From positions 2,418,001 through 2,482,000 of the forward strand of contig OY970206.1 of assembly GCA_963708425.1 (NCBI GenBank): a stretch of DNA of 64,000 nt, in the 5' to 3' direction. Source of the DNA: JACMNW01 sp963708425. Its GTDB lineage: Bacteria; Pseudomonadota; Alphaproteobacteria; Rhodobacterales; Rhodobacteraceae. This document shows positions 16,933-25,954 of the stretch, piece by piece. Below the pieces are notes generated by a model that saw only the letters and a program-made list of their open reading frames with translations, was not told the origin of the DNA and ran no database searches. Within the stretch, counting starts at the first letter, position 1, and every line of letters starts with the position of its first letter. Made by a program: the position numbers and the translations under genes.

Positions 16933-19900
16933 ATGTGCGCTGATACTGTTCAAGCCGATTACCGTGATACCGTGTTTTTGCCGGAAACCGAATTTCCGAT
17001 GCGCGCAGGATTGCCGCAACGCGAGCCGGGCTGGTTGGCGCGGTGGGAAGAGATTGGGGTCTATGACCGTTTGCGCGAAAAGGCGGTGGCGTCGGGTGGT
17101 GCCCGCGTGCCGTTCACGCTGCATGATGGGCCGCCCTATGCCAACGGGCATTTGCACATCGGGCACGCGCTGAACAAGGTGTTGAAGGACATGGTGGTGC
17201 GCAGCCAGCAGATGATGGGCCGCGATGCCCGTTATGTGCCGGGTTGGGATTGCCACGGTCTGCCGATTGAATGGAAGATCGAAGAGCAATACCGCGCGCG
17301 GGGTGAAGATAAAGACGCCGTTGACAAGGTGACCTTCCGACAGGAATGCCGCAAGTTTGCCGAAGGTTGGATTGATATCCAGCGCGAGGAGTTCAAGCGG
17401 CTGGGTGTCACCGGCAACTGGGCCGATCCGTACCTGACGATGGATTGCCACGCCGAGGCGGTGATTGCCGGCGAGTTCATGAAGTTCCTGATGAACGGGT
17501 CAGTTTATCAGGGCTCGAAGCCGGTGATGTGGTCGCCGGTGGAGAAGACTGCGCTGGCCGAGGCGGAGGTGGAGTATCACGACCACACGAGTCATCAGGT
17601 TTGGGTGCGGTTTCCCATCGTTGCATGGGATATAACCAATACTAACAACTTCGAAGAAAAGAAGAATTGGGCTGCCGAAGAACACAGACTTGCCGGGTGC
17701 CAGCTTGCCTACGGGGAGTTGGAGGAAACTCTCAAGAAGGCAAGCGTTGTGATCTGGACGACTACGCCTTGGACAATCCCACAGAATCGCGCCGTTGCGT
17801 GGAATCATGGAGTTGCCTATTCGCTCTATCGCGTCGAAAGCGTTGCCGAAAACTCAAGCGCCAGTCCCGGCGATTTGGTAGTCGTCGCAGACAAGTTAGC
17901 GGAAGCGACGTTCAACTCGGCAAAGGTTTCCTCTTACGTTCAAGTAAGCCGACTACTTGATTGGGTCTTTGACGGAATGGTTCTAGCCCACCCCCTCCGT
18001 GGCGTCGAAGGTGGCAATGGCGAATGGGACCATGATGTTCCGATGCTGCCCGGCGATCACGTTACCGATGATGCGGGCACGGGGTTTGTGCATACGGCTC
18101 CCAGCCACGGCGATGATGACTATCAGCTTGGGCTGAAATTCGGGCTGCCGATGACCTATAACGTCGAACCGGATGGCTCTTACCGCGCTGATCTGCCGTT
18201 GTTTGGCGGGCAGCACATCATCTTGCCGGATGGCAAGGAAGGCCCGGCGAACGTCAGCGTCATCAAGCAGCTGGCCTATGCCGGGGCGCTGTTTGCCAAG
18301 GGGAAGTTGAAGCATTCTTATCCGCATTCGTGGCGGTCAAAGGCTCCGGTGATCTATCGCAATACGCCGCAGTGGTTTGTGGCGATTGACAAGAAGCTGG
18401 ACGATGGGCTTGGCACTTATGGCGATACGATCCGGTCGCGGGCGCTGAACTCGATCAACCAACTGGTCGAGTGGACGCCGCCGACAGGGCGCAATCGGCT
18501 GCATTCGATGATTGAGGCGCGCCCCGATTGGGTGTTGTCGCGGCAGCGCGCCTGGGGCGTGCCGTTGACGTGTTTCGTGAAAAAGGGCGCGAAGCCGACC
18601 GCACCGGACTTCTTGCTGCGCAACGCCGAAGTGAATGCCCGCATTATTGCGGCGTTCGAGGCGGACGGGGCTGATGTTTGGTATGTGCAAGGTTTCAAGG
18701 AAAAGATGCTGTCGGGGATCGTTGATCCGCAGGATTATGACCAAGTGTTCGATGTTCTGGATGTGTGGTTTGATTCAGGGTCCACCCATGCGTTCGTGCT
18801 GCGTGACCGCGCGGATGGGTCTGCCGATGGCTTGGCCGATCTGTATCTGGAAGGCACTGATCAGCATCGCGGTTGGTTTCATTCGTCGATGTTGCAGGCT
18901 TGCGGCACCAAGGGGCGGGCACCCTATCGGGGGGTGCTGACGCACGGGTTTACGCTGGACGAGAAGGGCATGAAAATGTCCAAATCGCTGGGCAATACCA
19001 CTGCGCCGCAAGAGGTGATCGACGAATACGGCGCGGATATTCTGCGGCTTTGGGTGGCGCAGTCGGATTACACGATTGACCTGCGCATCGGTAAGGAAAT
19101 CCTGAAAGGCGCCGCTGATAGCTATCGCCGGTTGCGCAATACGATGCGGTTTTTGCTGGGGAACTTGGCAGGGTTCAGCGACGCGGAAAAGGTTGAACCG
19201 GCTGCGATGCCGGAACTGGAACGCTGGCTGTTGCACCGCTTGGCAAAGTTGGACGGCGAGGTGCGGCGGGGCTATGCCGCTTATGATTTCCAAGGCGTGT
19301 TCCAAAAGCTGTTTGCCTTTGCGACGACCGATCTGTCGGCGGTGTATTTCGATATCCGCAAGGACAGTCTTTATTGCGATGCAGCGACCAGTCTGCGCAG
19401 ACGGGCGGCGCGGACAGTGCTGGATATTGTGTTCCACCGTTTGACCACATGGCTTGCCCCGATTCTGGTGTTCACCATGGAAGAGGTTTGGCTGTGCCGG
19501 TTTGATACGCCCGGATCGTCAGTGCATCTGGAGGATATGCCGGAAACGCCGAAAGCGTGGCTTGATCCGGCGTTGGCGGCGAAATGGGCGAGCATCCGGC
19601 AAGTGCGCCGTGTGGTGACGGCGGCGTTGGAAGTGCAGCGCACGGCCAAGGTGATTGGCGCGTCATTGGAGGCGGCGCCGGTGGTGCATGTCGAAGACGC
19701 GGGTGTGCTGGCGGCGTTGCGGTCGGTTGATTTTGCCAATCTGTGCATCACGTCGGGCCTGCAACTGACGTCTGATCCCGAACCGGATGAGGCGTTCCGC
19801 CTGCCAGACGTGCCCGGCGTAGGGGTGGTGTTCGAACTGGCGGAGGGTGAGAAGTGTCAGCGCTGCTGGCAGATTTTGCCGGATGTCGGCACTCACAAGC

Positions 19901-19941
19901 ATGCCCATACCTGTGCGCGGTGCAATGACGCTTTGGAATGA
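16933..19941 (+). CDS. ileS: Isoleucyl-tRNA synthetase
   Basis: A 1002-residue class Ia synthetase. HIGH motif in YANGHLHIGHALNK, editing (CP1) domain with WTTTPWTIPQN and GTGFVHTAPSHGDDDY, KMSKS as KMSKSLGN, and a C-terminal zinc knot CQRCW...CARC. Start at ATG 16933 with GAAGGA 10 bases upstream. Codons from about 17625 to 18000 (part of the CP1 domain) include AGA, TTA, CTA, GTA, TCA and GGA, rarely used in the rest of the gene, so this patch looks recombined; the frame is intact. The ogt start overlaps its stop (ATGA). Confidence 0.97.
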   Translation: MCADTVQADYRDTVFLPETEFPMRAGLPQREPGWLARWEEIGVYDRLREKAVASGGARVPFTLHDGPPYANGHLHIGHALNKVLKDMVVRSQQMMGRDARYVPGWDCHGLPIEWKIEEQYRARGEDKDAVDKVTFRQECRKFAEGWIDIQREEFKRLGVTGNWADPYLTMDCHAEAVIAGEFMKFLMNGSVYQGSKPVMWSPVEKTALAEAEVEYHDHTSHQVWVRFPIVAWDITNTNNFEEKKNWAAEEHRLAGCQLAYGELEETLKKASVVIWTTTPWTIPQNRAVAWNHGVAYSLYRVESVAENSSASPGDLVVVADKLAEATFNSAKVSSYVQVSRLLDWVFDGMVLAHPLRGVEGGNGEWDHDVPMLPGDHVTDDAGTGFVHTAPSHGDDDYQLGLKFGLPMTYNVEPDGSYRADLPLFGGQHIILPDGKEGPANVSVIKQLAYAGALFAKGKLKHSYPHSWRSKAPVIYRNTPQWFVAIDKKLDDGLGTYGDTIRSRALNSINQLVEWTPPTGRNRLHSMIEARPDWVLSRQRAWGVPLTCFVKKGAKPTAPDFLLRNAEVNARIIAAFEADGADVWYVQGFKEKMLSGIVDPQDYDQVFDVLDVWFDSGSTHAFVLRDRADGSADGLADLYLEGTDQHRGWFHSSMLQACGTKGRAPYRGVLTHGFTLDEKGMKMSKSLGNTTAPQEVIDEYGADILRLWVAQSDYTIDLRIGKEILKGAADSYRRLRNTMRFLLGNLAGFSDAEKVEPAAMPELERWLLHRLAKLDGEVRRGYAAYDFQGVFQKLFAFATTDLSAVYFDIRKDSLYCDAATSLRRRAARTVLDIVFHRLTTWLAPILVFTMEEVWLCRFDTPGSSVHLEDMPETPKAWLDPALAAKWASIRQVRRVVTAALEVQRTAKVIGASLEAAPVVHVEDAGVLAALRSVDFANLCITSGLQLTSDPEPDEAFRLPDVPGVGVVFELAEGEKCQRCWQILPDVGTHKHAHTCARCNDALE

Positions 19942-20393
19942 TCCGGCAAGCGGTCTTTGACGGGCCGCTTGGGCCACTGACCCTGACCGAAGAGGGAGGG
20001 GTGATCGCCGGAGTTGAGTGGGCGCGGCGTGATATTCGTGAAGGTTCGGCGTTGCTGGATGCGGCGTGTGCGCAGCTGGCGGAGTATTTTGCCGGCACGC
20101 GGCGGGTATTTGATTTGCGGTTGGATTACGGGGCAGGCTTTCATGAGGGCGTGCGCCGGGCGATGGCAGCGATACCGTTTGGCGAGACACGCACTTATGG
20201 CGATCTGGCTAAGGAATTGGGTGCGCCCGCGCAGGCGATAGGGCAAGCTTGTGGGGCCAATCCGGTGCCAATCTTGATCCCGTGTCACCGGGTTTTGGCG
20301 GCGAATGGCTTGGGGGGTTATTCCGGTGCCGGGGGCGTGGAAACCAAGGTGGCACTGCTAAAGCTGGAAGGGGCTGCGTCGCTGCTGATCTGA
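19938..20393 (+). CDS. ogt: Methylated-DNA--protein-cysteine methyltransferase
   Basis: A 151-residue suicide DNA-repair protein that takes alkyl groups from O6-alkylguanine. The acceptor is Cys116 in the IPCHRV motif; RTYGDLAKELG with the helix-turn-helix and the GGYSGAGG loop follow the family. Short N-terminal domain, no Ada-type extension. Translation is coupled to ileS by ATGA overlap. Confidence 0.93.
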   Translation: MIRQAVFDGPLGPLTLTEEGGVIAGVEWARRDIREGSALLDAACAQLAEYFAGTRRVFDLRLDYGAGFHEGVRRAMAAIPFGETRTYGDLAKELGAPAQAIGQACGANPVPILIPCHRVLAANGLGGYSGAGGVETKVALLKLEGAASLLI

Positions 20394-20403
20394 AGCTAAT
20401 CAG

Positions 20404-20426
20404 GGAAAAGTGGGCACCGGTTTTCC
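20404..20426. repeat. Alphaproteobacterial imperfect palindrome, copy 2 (inverted)
   Basis: GGAAAAGTGGGCACCGGTTTTCC, the reverse complement of the core at 49152-49175 apart from one A. It lies between the convergent ends of ogt and pcs, where a bidirectional terminator would be expected. Confidence 0.8.
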
Positions 20427-20453
20427 TGCCCGATTTGCGGAAAATCTAACGGA

Positions 20454-21161
20454 TCAGCTTTTGCGGTGAAAGACGCGTTCCGGCACGATCTGCTGCACGA
20501 TGCCAGCGCAGGTCAGGTATAGCGAGGTTAGCACCAGACCCCAGTGTGCCCAACTTTGCGGATCGAAGTTTACCCAGGCGGCCCATGCGGCGAAAAACAC
20601 CCATGCCAAGGCGACGGGCAGCGATAGGTTGCGCCAGCGCTCGGTGCGGACCGGGTGAATGAATTTCAGGTTGGTGAACATGGTGAGGGTCAGGGCGATG
20701 ACGATGAATAACGTGACGAACTCCGGCGGTTCCATTGCGAACAGCACCAGCACGACCATGTTCCAGCAGGCGGGAAATCCGGCGAAGGATTTATCCTTTG
20801 TTTTCATGCGTGTATCGGCGAAATACACGACCGACCCGTAAACGATGACGATGATCGCGATCCAGCCCAGCCAACCCGGCAGAAGGCCGGATTTGAACAG
20901 GGCGTAGGCGGGGATGAACACATAAGTCAGATAGTCGATGATCAGATCCATCAACACACCGTCATAGGTGGGCCAGTTTTCAGTGACGTCATAGCGGCGC
21001 GCCAACGGACCGTCGATGCCATCAACAATCAGCGCCAGCACCAGCCAGAGGAACATCAAGCTCCACTTGCCTTCGACGGCGGCAAGCATCGCCAACATCG
21101 ACAAAACCGCGCCGGTGGCAGTTAGCAGGTGGACCGACAGGGCTTTGAGGCGCGCGTTCAT
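20454..21161 (-). CDS. pcs: Phosphatidylcholine synthase
   Basis: A 235-residue integral membrane enzyme (about seven to eight helices) of the CDP-alcohol phosphatidyltransferase family. The active-site pattern is DGIDGPLARRYDV near 47-59, followed by YDGVLMDLIIDY (Asp67, Asp72, Asp76). This version of the motif is the one of Pcs, which condenses choline with CDP-diacylglycerol in one step in alphaproteobacteria. Start is ATG 21161. Lone gene, convergent with ogt. Confidence 0.88.
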   Translation of the reverse strand: MNARLKALSVHLLTATGAVLSMLAMLAAVEGKWSLMFLWLVLALIVDGIDGPLARRYDVTENWPTYDGVLMDLIIDYLTYVFIPAYALFKSGLLPGWLGWIAIIVIVYGSVVYFADTRMKTKDKSFAGFPACWNMVVLVLFAMEPPEFVTLFIVIALTLTMFTNLKFIHPVRTERWRNLSLPVALAWVFFAAWAAWVNFDPQSWAHWGLVLTSLYLTCAGIVQQIVPERVFHRKS

Positions 21162-21212
21162 ATATGCGTGATGGCGGAAATTGGCGATTTTGGCAACAGG
21201 CGTGGCGGAATA

Positions 21213-22139
21213 TCACGCACGCGGATGGGCGCGATCGTAGACTTCCATCAAGCGGGCGGCATCGACAGCGGTGTAGGCTTGGGTGGTGGAAAGCGAGGCG
21301 TGGCCAAGCAATTCCTGAATGGCGCGCAGATCGCCGCCTGCTGCCAACAGATGCGTGGCAAAGCTGTGGCGCAGGGCGTGGGGGGTTGCTGTGGCAGGAA
21401 GGCCCATTTGGGCGCGGGTCTTTTCCATCACCAAGGCAATGAGGCGGGCATTCAGCGGGCCGCCGCGCGCGCCGCGAAACAGCGCCTCGTGAGCAGACAG
21501 ATCGAACGGGCAGAGGGAGACGTAATGCGCTACGGCATCGCGTGCTGCTGGTAGGACAGGGACAAGCCGTTGTTTGCCGCCTTTGCCGGTGATGCGCAGA
21601 ACCTCGGGCAGCGGATAGGCCGCTCCGGTTAGCCCCAGCGCCTCGGAGATGCGCAGGCCGCAGCCATATAGAAGGGTTACGACGGCAGTGTCGCGGGCAC
21701 CGATCCAGTCGATGCGGGCATTGTCGCCGATGGTGTCGATCACCTGGCGGGCCGCGTCTTTATCCAGCGGGCGGGGGAGTTTGCGGCGAAACTTTGGACC
21801 GCGGGCAGATAGCAGCGTGGTGGCATCTGCACCTTCACGGTCGGCCAGCCAGGCGGTGAAGTTCTTTACCGCTGATAGCGCGCGGGCCAAGGACCGGGCT
21901 GATACGCCGCGCGCCCGTTCATGTGCCATCCAGGCGCGCAGATCAGTCTGCGGGATGACGGCAAAACTGCGCAAGCCTTCAGTGGTACCGCGATGCCGCG
22001 AGATGAAGTCAAGAAAGCCGCCGACATCATGGGTATAAGCGGTGACGGTATTGGTGGCAGCACCATTCAAGGCCTTGAGATGGGTCAGCCAAGTTGCGAA
22101 CGCGTCCCGCAGGGCGGGCGATAGCGCAAGGCCGGTCAC
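21213..22139 (-). CDS. xerC: Tyrosine recombinase XerC
   Basis: A 308-residue site-specific recombinase that acts with XerD at dif to resolve chromosome dimers. Catalytic residues are visible: Arg163 (CGLRISE), Lys186 (TGKGGK), His254 and Arg257 (PHALRHSFATH), His280 (LGHASLSTTQ) and Tyr289. The N-terminal SAM-like core-binding domain covers about 8-105. Start is GTG 22139, overlapping the stop of the DUF484 gene. No integrase-like context (no att site, no tRNA) is near, so this is the housekeeping Xer. Confidence 0.92.
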   Translation of the reverse strand: MTGLALSPALRDAFATWLTHLKALNGAATNTVTAYTHDVGGFLDFISRHRGTTEGLRSFAVIPQTDLRAWMAHERARGVSARSLARALSAVKNFTAWLADREGADATTLLSARGPKFRRKLPRPLDKDAARQVIDTIGDNARIDWIGARDTAVVTLLYGCGLRISEALGLTGAAYPLPEVLRITGKGGKQRLVPVLPAARDAVAHYVSLCPFDLSAHEALFRGARGGPLNARLIALVMEKTRAQMGLPATATPHALRHSFATHLLAAGGDLRAIQELLGHASLSTTQAYTAVDAARLMEVYDRAHPRA

Positions 22140-22828
22140 GACAACCAGCGGCGCATTGTCCGCTCAAATATGCCAGCGAAGAATGCCAGCAGGTCGGTGC
22201 CTTGGGTGGGTTTGAACTGATGCGGGTCTTCGGCGCCCATGACCAGCATGCCGGGCAGGCGACCCTTACCGAAATCGAGGCGCAGCAGCGCTTCGGACCG
22301 TATCCAGCCTGCGCGTTCACCATACAGGGCATCAGACGACGGTATGGTTTGGCGCAGAGTTACCGGACGCAGCGGGACATTGCGGCCACCGGCGATGTAG
22401 TCGGCGATAAAGCCCGGCTCGGCGACAAACAGCACATCGCCAAGCTTGCGCAAGGCCGGATCATCGGCGCTTTGCACGGATTCCAACACAAGTCGCAGGC
22501 AATCGACGCGCAGGGTTTGGGCCACTTCTGCGCCAAGGCTTTTCAGAAAATCCTCAAAGCTAAGCGGGTCCAGCATTTGCAGGATGGCGCGGTGGACTTG
22601 ATTGGTGCCGGCAAGGTTTTCGTAGGCCGCGGCGATGACGGAACGATGGGTATCTTCCAGACGGTCGAGCCGATTTTCCAGCCGGTCCATCGCGATACCG
22701 CGCAGGTCGACGATATTCGCCCCCATCGCCCGGCCATTGGCCGCGATCAGCGCGTTCATCACATCCGCATCTTCCAGCAGAGTTTCCGGTTCCGCGATAA
22801 TGCGGTCGCGAAGGTCTTGTTCGATCAT
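22136..22828 (-). CDS. DUF484 family protein
   Basis: A 230-residue cytoplasmic protein with an N-terminal helical part (about 1-75, with a coiled coil DLRGIAMDRLENRLDRLEDTH) and a GAF-like C-terminal half ending in the DUF484 block (GMLVMGAEDPHQFKPTQGTDLLAFFAGIFERTM). DUF484 genes often sit just before xerC, as here with a 4-base overlap. Function unknown. ATG 22828 is chosen over an upstream start without homology. Confidence 0.85.
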   Translation of the reverse strand: MIEQDLRDRIIAEPETLLEDADVMNALIAANGRAMGANIVDLRGIAMDRLENRLDRLEDTHRSVIAAAYENLAGTNQVHRAILQMLDPLSFEDFLKSLGAEVAQTLRVDCLRLVLESVQSADDPALRKLGDVLFVAEPGFIADYIAGGRNVPLRPVTLRQTIPSSDALYGERAGWIRSEALLRLDFGKGRLPGMLVMGAEDPHQFKPTQGTDLLAFFAGIFERTMRRWLS

Positions 22829-22910
22829 GCGGTCATTGCCCCAGGCCCTTGTCTTGCAGATAGGGCCCCGAAGGGCCCCATGTTCGATTTTGGCAGGATC
22901 ATACACAGTT

Positions 22911-23564
22911 TCAGAGGATTTTCTGCCCTGTTTTTGCCCAATCCTTCAAAAACTGCTCTAGCCCTTTGTCGGTTAGCACGTGGCTGGCGAGGCCTTTGAT
23001 CACGGCAGGCGGGGCGGTGATCACGTCGGCACCGATGCGGGCGCATTCGGCGACATGGTTGGCGGAGCGGATCGAGGCAGCAAGGATTTGAGTGCTGAAG
23101 CTGTAATTGTCATAGACGGTGCGGATATCGTTGATCAATTCCATGCCGTCCATGTTGATGTCGTCAAGGCGGCCGACGAACGGGCTGATGAAGGTTGCCC
23201 CGGCTTTGGCGGCGATGAGCGCCTGGTTGACGGAGAAGCACAGAGTGACGTTGACCATGAAGCCTTCGCCAGTCAGCACTTTGCAAGCTTTCAGGCCATC
23301 CCATGTCAGCGGCACTTTTACGGCAATGTTGGAGGCGATGGCGGCCAGCTTGCGGCCTTCGGAAATCATGTCCTCGGCTTTCAACGCCACCACTTCGGCG
23401 GATACCGGACCGGAGACGATGCCGCAGATTTCGCGGGTCACTTCGATGATGTCGCGACCCGACTTCAGGATCAGGGACGGGTTGGTGGTAACGCCGTCCA
23501 CCATGCCAAGATCGTTGAGCTCCGAGATAGCCTCAACATCGGCGGTATCAACAAAGAATTTCAT
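22911..23564 (-). CDS. fsa: Fructose-6-phosphate aldolase / transaldolase-like protein
   Basis: A 217-residue TIM-barrel of the short transaldolase family (FSA/TalC type). The Schiff-base lysine is Lys83 in NIAVKVPLT; MKFFVDTADVEAI, DGVTTNPSL, LCFSVNQALIAAKAGATFISPFVGR are the family blocks. The short form without the extra N-terminal helix can be a true transaldolase or a fructose-6-phosphate aldolase; sequence alone does not decide. Divergent from priA. Confidence 0.88.
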   Translation of the reverse strand: MKFFVDTADVEAISELNDLGMVDGVTTNPSLILKSGRDIIEVTREICGIVSGPVSAEVVALKAEDMISEGRKLAAIASNIAVKVPLTWDGLKACKVLTGEGFMVNVTLCFSVNQALIAAKAGATFISPFVGRLDDINMDGMELINDIRTVYDNYSFSTQILAASIRSANHVAECARIGADVITAPPAVIKGLASHVLTDKGLEQFLKDWAKTGQKIL

Positions 23565-23688
23565 TTGAAGCGTCCTCTTGTCAGGTCGGGTTGTCAGATT
23601 GGGCTTTAGGCGGATCGGGGTTGCAGGGGGTTCGGGGTCGGTTTACCCCAAGTGACGACCGGGCGAAAGGTCGCTGTAGGATTAGAGC

Positions 23689-25878
23689 ATGGCCGAGCGC
23701 GTTTATTCCGAAGGAGAACTGATCGGCGTGCTTACGACCGAGCCTTTGGGCCGGGTACTGGACTACCGTGCGCCAGAAGGTGGCTGTGGCACTGGTGATT
23801 ATGTAGAGGTGCCGCTGGGGCCGCGCAAGGTTTTGGGCGTGGTTTGGGGCGATGCGCAAGGCGGGTATGACCCGTCAAAGGTGCGCGGCGTGTATCGCCG
23901 CCTTGATGCGTTGCCAATGCGGGCGGAATTGCGCAGTTTTCTGATCCGTGCTGCCGACTACACGCTGACACCGCTGTCTGCGATGCTGCGGCTTGCCACC
24001 CGCGCGCCGGGGTTGGGGGACCCGCCGTCGATGCGGCGGGTGCTGCGGATGGGCGATACGGTGCCCAACCGGCTGACCGATGCCCGGCATCGGGTGGTCG
24101 AGGCGCTGCGCACCTATGGTGGGGCCTCCGTCACCTTGGGCGAACTGGCCGAGGCGGCGGCGTGCGGGCCTGCGGTGATCAAAGGGTTGGTCAAGGCGGG
24201 GGTGGTGTTGGAGGAGGATGCGCCGCGCGATTTGCCGTATCCGCGGCTGGACCCGGCGGGATCGGTGCGGCTGATGGGCGATCAGGTGGTGGCGGGCGAT
24301 GCGTTGGTCGCCGCCGTGGCGCTGGGCGGGTTCTCGGCAACGCTGCTGAAGGGCGTTACCGGGTCTGGCAAGACCGAGGTGTACCTAGAGGCGGTGGCGG
24401 AATGTCTGCGGATGGGGCGGCAGGCGTTGGTGCTGTTGCCGGAAATCGCGCTGACAGCGGAGTTTTTGGCGCGGGTTGAAGCGCGGTTTGGCGCGCGACC
24501 CGCCGAATGGCATTCTGGCGTGACGATGACTGAACGGCGGCGGTTGTGGCGCATGGTGGGGCAGGGCGATGCGCAGTTTGTGGTGGGGGCGCGGTCGGCG
24601 TTGTTCCTGCCGTTTCAACAGCTTGGGTTGATCGTTGTCGATGAGGAACACGACACGTCGTATAAACAGGAAGAAGGCGTTTTATACAACGCGCGTGACA
24701 TGGCGGTGTTGCGGGCGGCAATTGTCGGGGCACCGATTGTGCTGGCTTCGGCGACGCCAAGCTTAGAGTCGTGGGTGAATGTCGAGGCGGGAAAATATGC
24801 GCGCCTTGATCTAGGGTCGCGGTTTGGGGCGGCGGAGTTGCCGCAGATGCAATCTATCGACATGCGCGAGGAACGGCTGCCGGGGGATCGGTGGATTTCG
24901 GCAACGCTGGCGCGCGAGGTGACGGCGCGGGTGGACCGGGGGGAACAGGCGCTGCTGTTCCTGAACCGGCGTGGATTTGCGCCAGTGACGATCTGCCGGG
25001 CCTGCGGGCATCAGGTCGGGTGTGACCATTGTGATGCGCGGATGGTGGAGCATAGGTTTTTGAAGCGCCTTGTGTGCCACCAATGCGGGGCGACAAAGCC
25101 AGTTCCGGTGGCGTGTCCGTCGTGCAAGGTTGAAGGCCGGATGGCCCCGGTGGGGCCAGGGGTGGAGCGGCTGGCCGAGGAGGTGACTGCGCGGTTTCCC
25201 GGTGCACGGGTGGCGGTGCTGTCGTCTGATTTGTTCGGATCGGCGCGGGCGTTGAAAGAGCAGATCGTGGCGATCGCCGACGGGGCGGCGGATATCATCA
25301 TAGGCACGCAGATTGTGGCCAAGGGGCACAACTTCCCGCTGTTGACGCTGGTCGGGGTGATTGATGCCGATCTGGGTTTGCAGGGGTCTGACATGCGGGC
25401 GGCGGAACGGACGTTTCAATTGATGCGGCAAGTGTCGGGACGGGCGGGGCGTACCGAGAAGCGGGGCGTGGCGCTGTTGCAGACTTATCAGCCCGAGCAC
25501 CCGGTGATCCGCGCCATTCTGGGCGGTGATGAAGAGGCGTTCTGGACGGCCGAAGCTGCCGAGCGGCGGTTGGCGGGCGTGCCGCCGTATGGCCGGATGG
25601 CGGGGATTATCCTGTCATCGCCCGATGTGGCGCGGGTGTTTGATTTTGGCGCCGAGATGGCGCGGCGCGTTGGTCCGTTGCGCAAAATTGGCGCTCAGGT
25701 GTTTGGGCCTGCACCAGCCCCGATTGCCCGGGTGCGCGGGCGGCATCGGGTGCGGTTGTTGGTGAAGGCGGCAAAGGGCGCGGGTTTGCAGGCGGCACTG
25801 GCGGAATGGGTGGCGCAGTTCAAAGTGCCTAATGACGTGCGGCTGGCGATTGATATTGATCCGCAGAGTTTTTTGTAG
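23689..25878 (+). CDS. priA: Primosomal protein N' (replication restart helicase)
   Basis: A 729-residue superfamily 2 helicase that restarts stalled forks. Order: N-terminal DNA-binding domain (about 10-105), winged helix (about 110-180), Walker A GVTGSGKTEVY, DEEH box (VVDEEHDTSYKQ), eight Cys zinc-binding insert (CRACGHQVGCDHC...CHQCG...CPSC), helicase C domain with GTQIVAKGHNFP and SGRAGR. Complete. ATG 23689; a moderate ribosome binding site (GGATTAGAGC) precedes it. Confidence 0.95.
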   Translation: MAERVYSEGELIGVLTTEPLGRVLDYRAPEGGCGTGDYVEVPLGPRKVLGVVWGDAQGGYDPSKVRGVYRRLDALPMRAELRSFLIRAADYTLTPLSAMLRLATRAPGLGDPPSMRRVLRMGDTVPNRLTDARHRVVEALRTYGGASVTLGELAEAAACGPAVIKGLVKAGVVLEEDAPRDLPYPRLDPAGSVRLMGDQVVAGDALVAAVALGGFSATLLKGVTGSGKTEVYLEAVAECLRMGRQALVLLPEIALTAEFLARVEARFGARPAEWHSGVTMTERRRLWRMVGQGDAQFVVGARSALFLPFQQLGLIVVDEEHDTSYKQEEGVLYNARDMAVLRAAIVGAPIVLASATPSLESWVNVEAGKYARLDLGSRFGAAELPQMQSIDMREERLPGDRWISATLAREVTARVDRGEQALLFLNRRGFAPVTICRACGHQVGCDHCDARMVEHRFLKRLVCHQCGATKPVPVACPSCKVEGRMAPVGPGVERLAEEVTARFPGARVAVLSSDLFGSARALKEQIVAIADGAADIIIGTQIVAKGHNFPLLTLVGVIDADLGLQGSDMRAAERTFQLMRQVSGRAGRTEKRGVALLQTYQPEHPVIRAILGGDEEAFWTAEAAERRLAGVPPYGRMAGIILSSPDVARVFDFGAEMARRVGPLRKIGAQVFGPAPAPIARVRGRHRVRLLVKAAKGAGLQAALAEWVAQFKVPNDVRLAIDIDPQSFL

Positions 25879-25910
25879 GGTTGCGAAGTTTAGAGCCCCG
25901 ATTGAAAAGG

Positions 25911-25929
25911 GCCGCCGTCATAGGGCGGC
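25911..25929 (-). terminator. Terminator hairpin between priA and the RTX gene
   Basis: GCCGCC (25911-25916) and GGCGGC (25924-25929) form a 6-bp stem. On the minus strand it is followed by CCTTTTC, so it would end transcription of the RTX-type gene. Confidence 0.55.
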
Positions 25930-25954
25930 GACCCCAGCAATTGCAGTCCTGCGG

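Noticed and set aside
21213..22139. XerC as a phage or island integrase
   Set aside because: Context (DUF484, no tRNA, no att repeats) and size fit the housekeeping recombinase.
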